This document shows, in pieces, positions 61,539 through 64,000 of a stretch of DNA of 64,000 bases. This DNA comes from Gordionus sp. m RMFG-2023 (lineage: Eukaryota; Nematomorpha; Gordioida; Chordodea; Parachordodidae): NCBI RefSeq assembly GCF_954871325.1, contig NC_088777.1, positions 22,731,366 through 22,795,365 of the forward strand, read 5' to 3'. A program made the translations under genes and the position numbers. Position 1 is the first letter of the stretch, and each line of letters begins with the position of its first letter. Below the pieces are notes generated by a model. The model had not been told where the DNA came from. It did not search any database and worked only from the letters and a program-made list of their open reading frames with translations.

Positions 61539-63478
61539 CAGGCGCGTACGCAGGAATTTGGTCTGGGGGGGGGGGGTGATAATAAAATTAAAAAAATTGG
61601 TGGGTGTGTGTAAAAAACAATTTTTTGATATATTATTGTTAATTAAAAATACTAAGCATAAATTTATTAGGACTAATAACTTTTCTAATACACAATTTTA
61701 AATTAATGTGAATTATAAGAAAATTATATATATAAACCGGCATTGAAAAACTATAAAATAAATGTGAATTATAAAATATAAAGTGAATATAACTACGATA
61801 TGAATCACTTAAATGACCCAAATTTAATATTTGAATTTTTTGAGCCTTTAAAATATATAAAGTATAAAAAATTAAAATGTTGGAAATATAAATTAATACA
61901 CAAAAGGCTAATTTTTCAATTATCTATCCTTGCTTGGCGGTAAATGCCTATGAATATTCAAAAGATCCAAATCATTCAATCTACTTTCAGAAGTTGTATT
62001 TCATAGGTATGTTTTTCAGAAACTTGCAAGCCCGGCCCCTGGGCCGGACCGTATTATAATTTTTTTAAACATACCCGGGCTGGGCCCGAAATTTATTTTA
62101 AAAAACACCCGGGCTGGGCCTGAAGATTTTTGGAAAAATATCCGTGCCGAGCTGTATATTTTAAAACTAAATATTTGAAATCGCCATTATAAGCTATAAA
62201 AATCAAAAATAAATATAATTTATTTTAAAAAAATTCGGGCCGGGCCTAAAAAATTTATATTTTTAAAAAAAAAACGCATACCGAAAAAATTTTTAAAACA
62301 AATTTGGGCTGTGCCCTGCAAATGGTACCTCTGCAGGGCTCTGTTATTCTTCTTAAAAAAGAGAATGTTCTCTCATTGGTTTACTAATGGGAAGAGTTGG
62401 TAATATATATATATTACCATTACGATATATTGGGAATATAATCTAAAATGTGTTTGAAATAATGCAAAGCATCCATAGCATTTTTTGGGACTGTATCAAC
62501 AATAGTTAATCTTTTAATCATAGTTATTCAGCTAATAATGCATCATAAGATATTTTAACATCTTCATGATAAAAATCTAAAATATATATTTTTTTCTATC
62601 ACCATCTGAAAAGGTTGGGAAGGCTTTTGTGGAAGTAATATCTGTGGATTTGTAAGTGCTGCATGATGAAAAAACCAATTATTTATTTGGCTTATAAATG
62701 TATCTAGGAGAGGGGACATTTTTTTTTATAATACTCTTCTACTGATCCTATATTAATGTTTTGACGATGAGCTTGCTTGCTGCAAGTCGAGGGGGAAAAA
62801 TATTAAACACGTATAACTCTGCTTTTGACTCAACAATAACATATAAAATTCTCATCAACATTATCTCTAATTTCCTTGAGTTCTAATAAAATGCTCTCGG
62901 CTATTCTCATCTTCTTAATCAAGTCAATGTCATGTTTTTGAAAAGTATTACATAAAATAGTTGTATAATTAAATAATACATTCTAATGAGAAAAAAAAAT
63001 TGGAATAAGTATTGAATCCAATAATTTTCTTGCTTCTGAGGAAATATTTCTTTCAAACCATTGTGATATTTCAGTAATAGCATTAATAATCGGCTCTTCT
63101 AACTCCATAAAAGCTCTTACTGCTTGATGGTGGAGACTCGATCTCGTTGGGCTTGCAATTTCTTTCTCCCTTGTACAAGGAGTTTCAGAGATAATTATTA
63201 TTTGACTAGAAATTTAGATGAATATTAGGCCACTAAAATTTGAAAATAATAGGTAAATTACGCCAAGGAAAACTTGAAATCGAAATTAATTGATAAAATA
63301 ACTTAGTAGATGAATGTGATAAATAAATGTAATTAAATATATATATGAGATAGGAATAAATATTAACAAATATAAATTAATATTAATTAACAATAATATT
63401 TTTGAAAAATATAATCCGGCATCTGAAAATTTTGGCTTTGGGGGGGGGGGTCCCCCCTCTTCGTTGCCTACGCGCCTG
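61539..63478 (-). mobile_element. hAT (GCGTACGCAG family) carrying a nested MITE, inverted copy
   Basis: Starts CAGGCGCGTACGCAGG and ends CCTACGCGCCTG. Flanking octamers ATCTCCGG (61531-61538) and ATCTCAGG (63479-63486) match at 7 of 8. Long G runs lie just inside both ends. The minus strand has the same broken transposase as the 57999 copy, including the KKMRIAES-like block near 62930 and the C-terminal block split by a MITE at 62017-62345. It probably uses transposase made elsewhere. Confidence 0.85.
62017..62345. mobile_element. MITE nested in the hAT at 61539-63478
   Basis: Ends CAGAAACTTGCAAG and CTGCAGGGCTCTG. Same family and same insertion point (next to AATAAC on the sense strand) as 59159-59550, but about 60 bp shorter. 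Confidence 0.8.
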
Positions 63479-63489
63479 ATCTCAGGAAT

Positions 63490-64000
63490 CTATAAAAAAA
63501 TATTTTAAAAAATAGATGATATTAAAATTTGGTTGACAAAGACCTATAAAATACATTATGTACTACTTAGTTATTATGTCCATCCAAGTGTTTAATTATA
63601 TATAAAAATTATGGTATTTAATTAACAAATTTACAATATGTGATATTTTGTGACTTGTTTTGAAATGCAGCAAAAACCACATAAGGTTGATAATTTCAAA
63701 AAAATTTAACTATCTAAGAAACTCCTGAGCTCCTCTTAAAATAAATGAAAGTGACCCTGTTAATATCGTTATTATCCCCATAAATCCGGATGCGACGAAA
63801 AGAAATATTAACGAAATAAAGAGCTATTGCAAATTATTTTGTTAAACTTAGATTTAATTAGAATATATAAGTTTTTTTTTAATTTAATTTTTTTATAAAA
63901 CTAGTATTTGTATTTGCTTTTTCGCAATACCTCAAGAAAACCATTTAAAAAAAATATGTTAGGTAGGGGAAAGTAAACATCCATAAAAAATTTGAATTTT
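63490..64000. other. AT-rich end of window
   Basis: No gene or element end is supported. An ORF-less AT-rich stretch reaches the right edge. Confidence 0.4.

Overview
This is an AT-rich window (roughly a quarter G+C by eye) from an animal nuclear genome. It has spliceosomal introns, many as short as 41-160 bases, one minor-spliceosome (U12) intron, an SRSF10-like SR splicing factor, an animal heme peroxidase family gene and a large load of DNA transposons, mainly hAT. Short introns plus an animal peroxidase suggest an invertebrate, perhaps an arthropod; I cannot name the species.

Layout. 1-6.2 kb is a transposon graveyard: the end of a Ty3/gypsy-type fossil, then three hAT remnants with a G+C-ended MITE between two of them. 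6.2-12.2 kb holds repeats, a Helitron-type end and a second retroelement fossil. 12.2-24.7 kb carries the first host gene, a five-exon SRSF10-like protein on the + strand (exons 12207-12274, 12316-12420, 13239-13342, 19665-19953, 24682-24724). Its second intron is a canonical AT-AC U12 intron, and its two long introns contain a Helitron, MITEs and hAT remnants. 24.7-38.4 kb is intergenic. It contains an apparently intact five-exon ZBED/Ac-type hAT transposon (28673-31273) with an exact target duplication, inserted into an older hAT, plus a MITE pair and other decayed hATs.

38.5-53.6 kb carries the second host gene, a secreted heme-peroxidase-like protein on the + strand with at least 15 exons. 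It retains the cysteines and the RxxE and GRDHG motifs but lacks the distal histidine, the proximal histidine and the asparagine partnering the proximal one, so it looks catalytically dead. One 7.9-kb intron is filled by an RTE-like LINE, an inverted hAT pair and another hAT; a later intron carries an 815-bp hAT derivative. Some central splice junctions remain unresolved.

53.9-64 kb is mostly transposons: a 2.0-kb hAT with a target duplication, a 350-bp MITE with a perfect 8-bp duplication, and two oppositely oriented ~1.95-kb hAT copies that carry the same MITE at the same internal site, each in its own duplicated target. This shows that the compound element moved as a unit.

The two host genes have no evident functional link. 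Coordinates of decayed elements are approximate except where terminal repeats and target duplications are stated.
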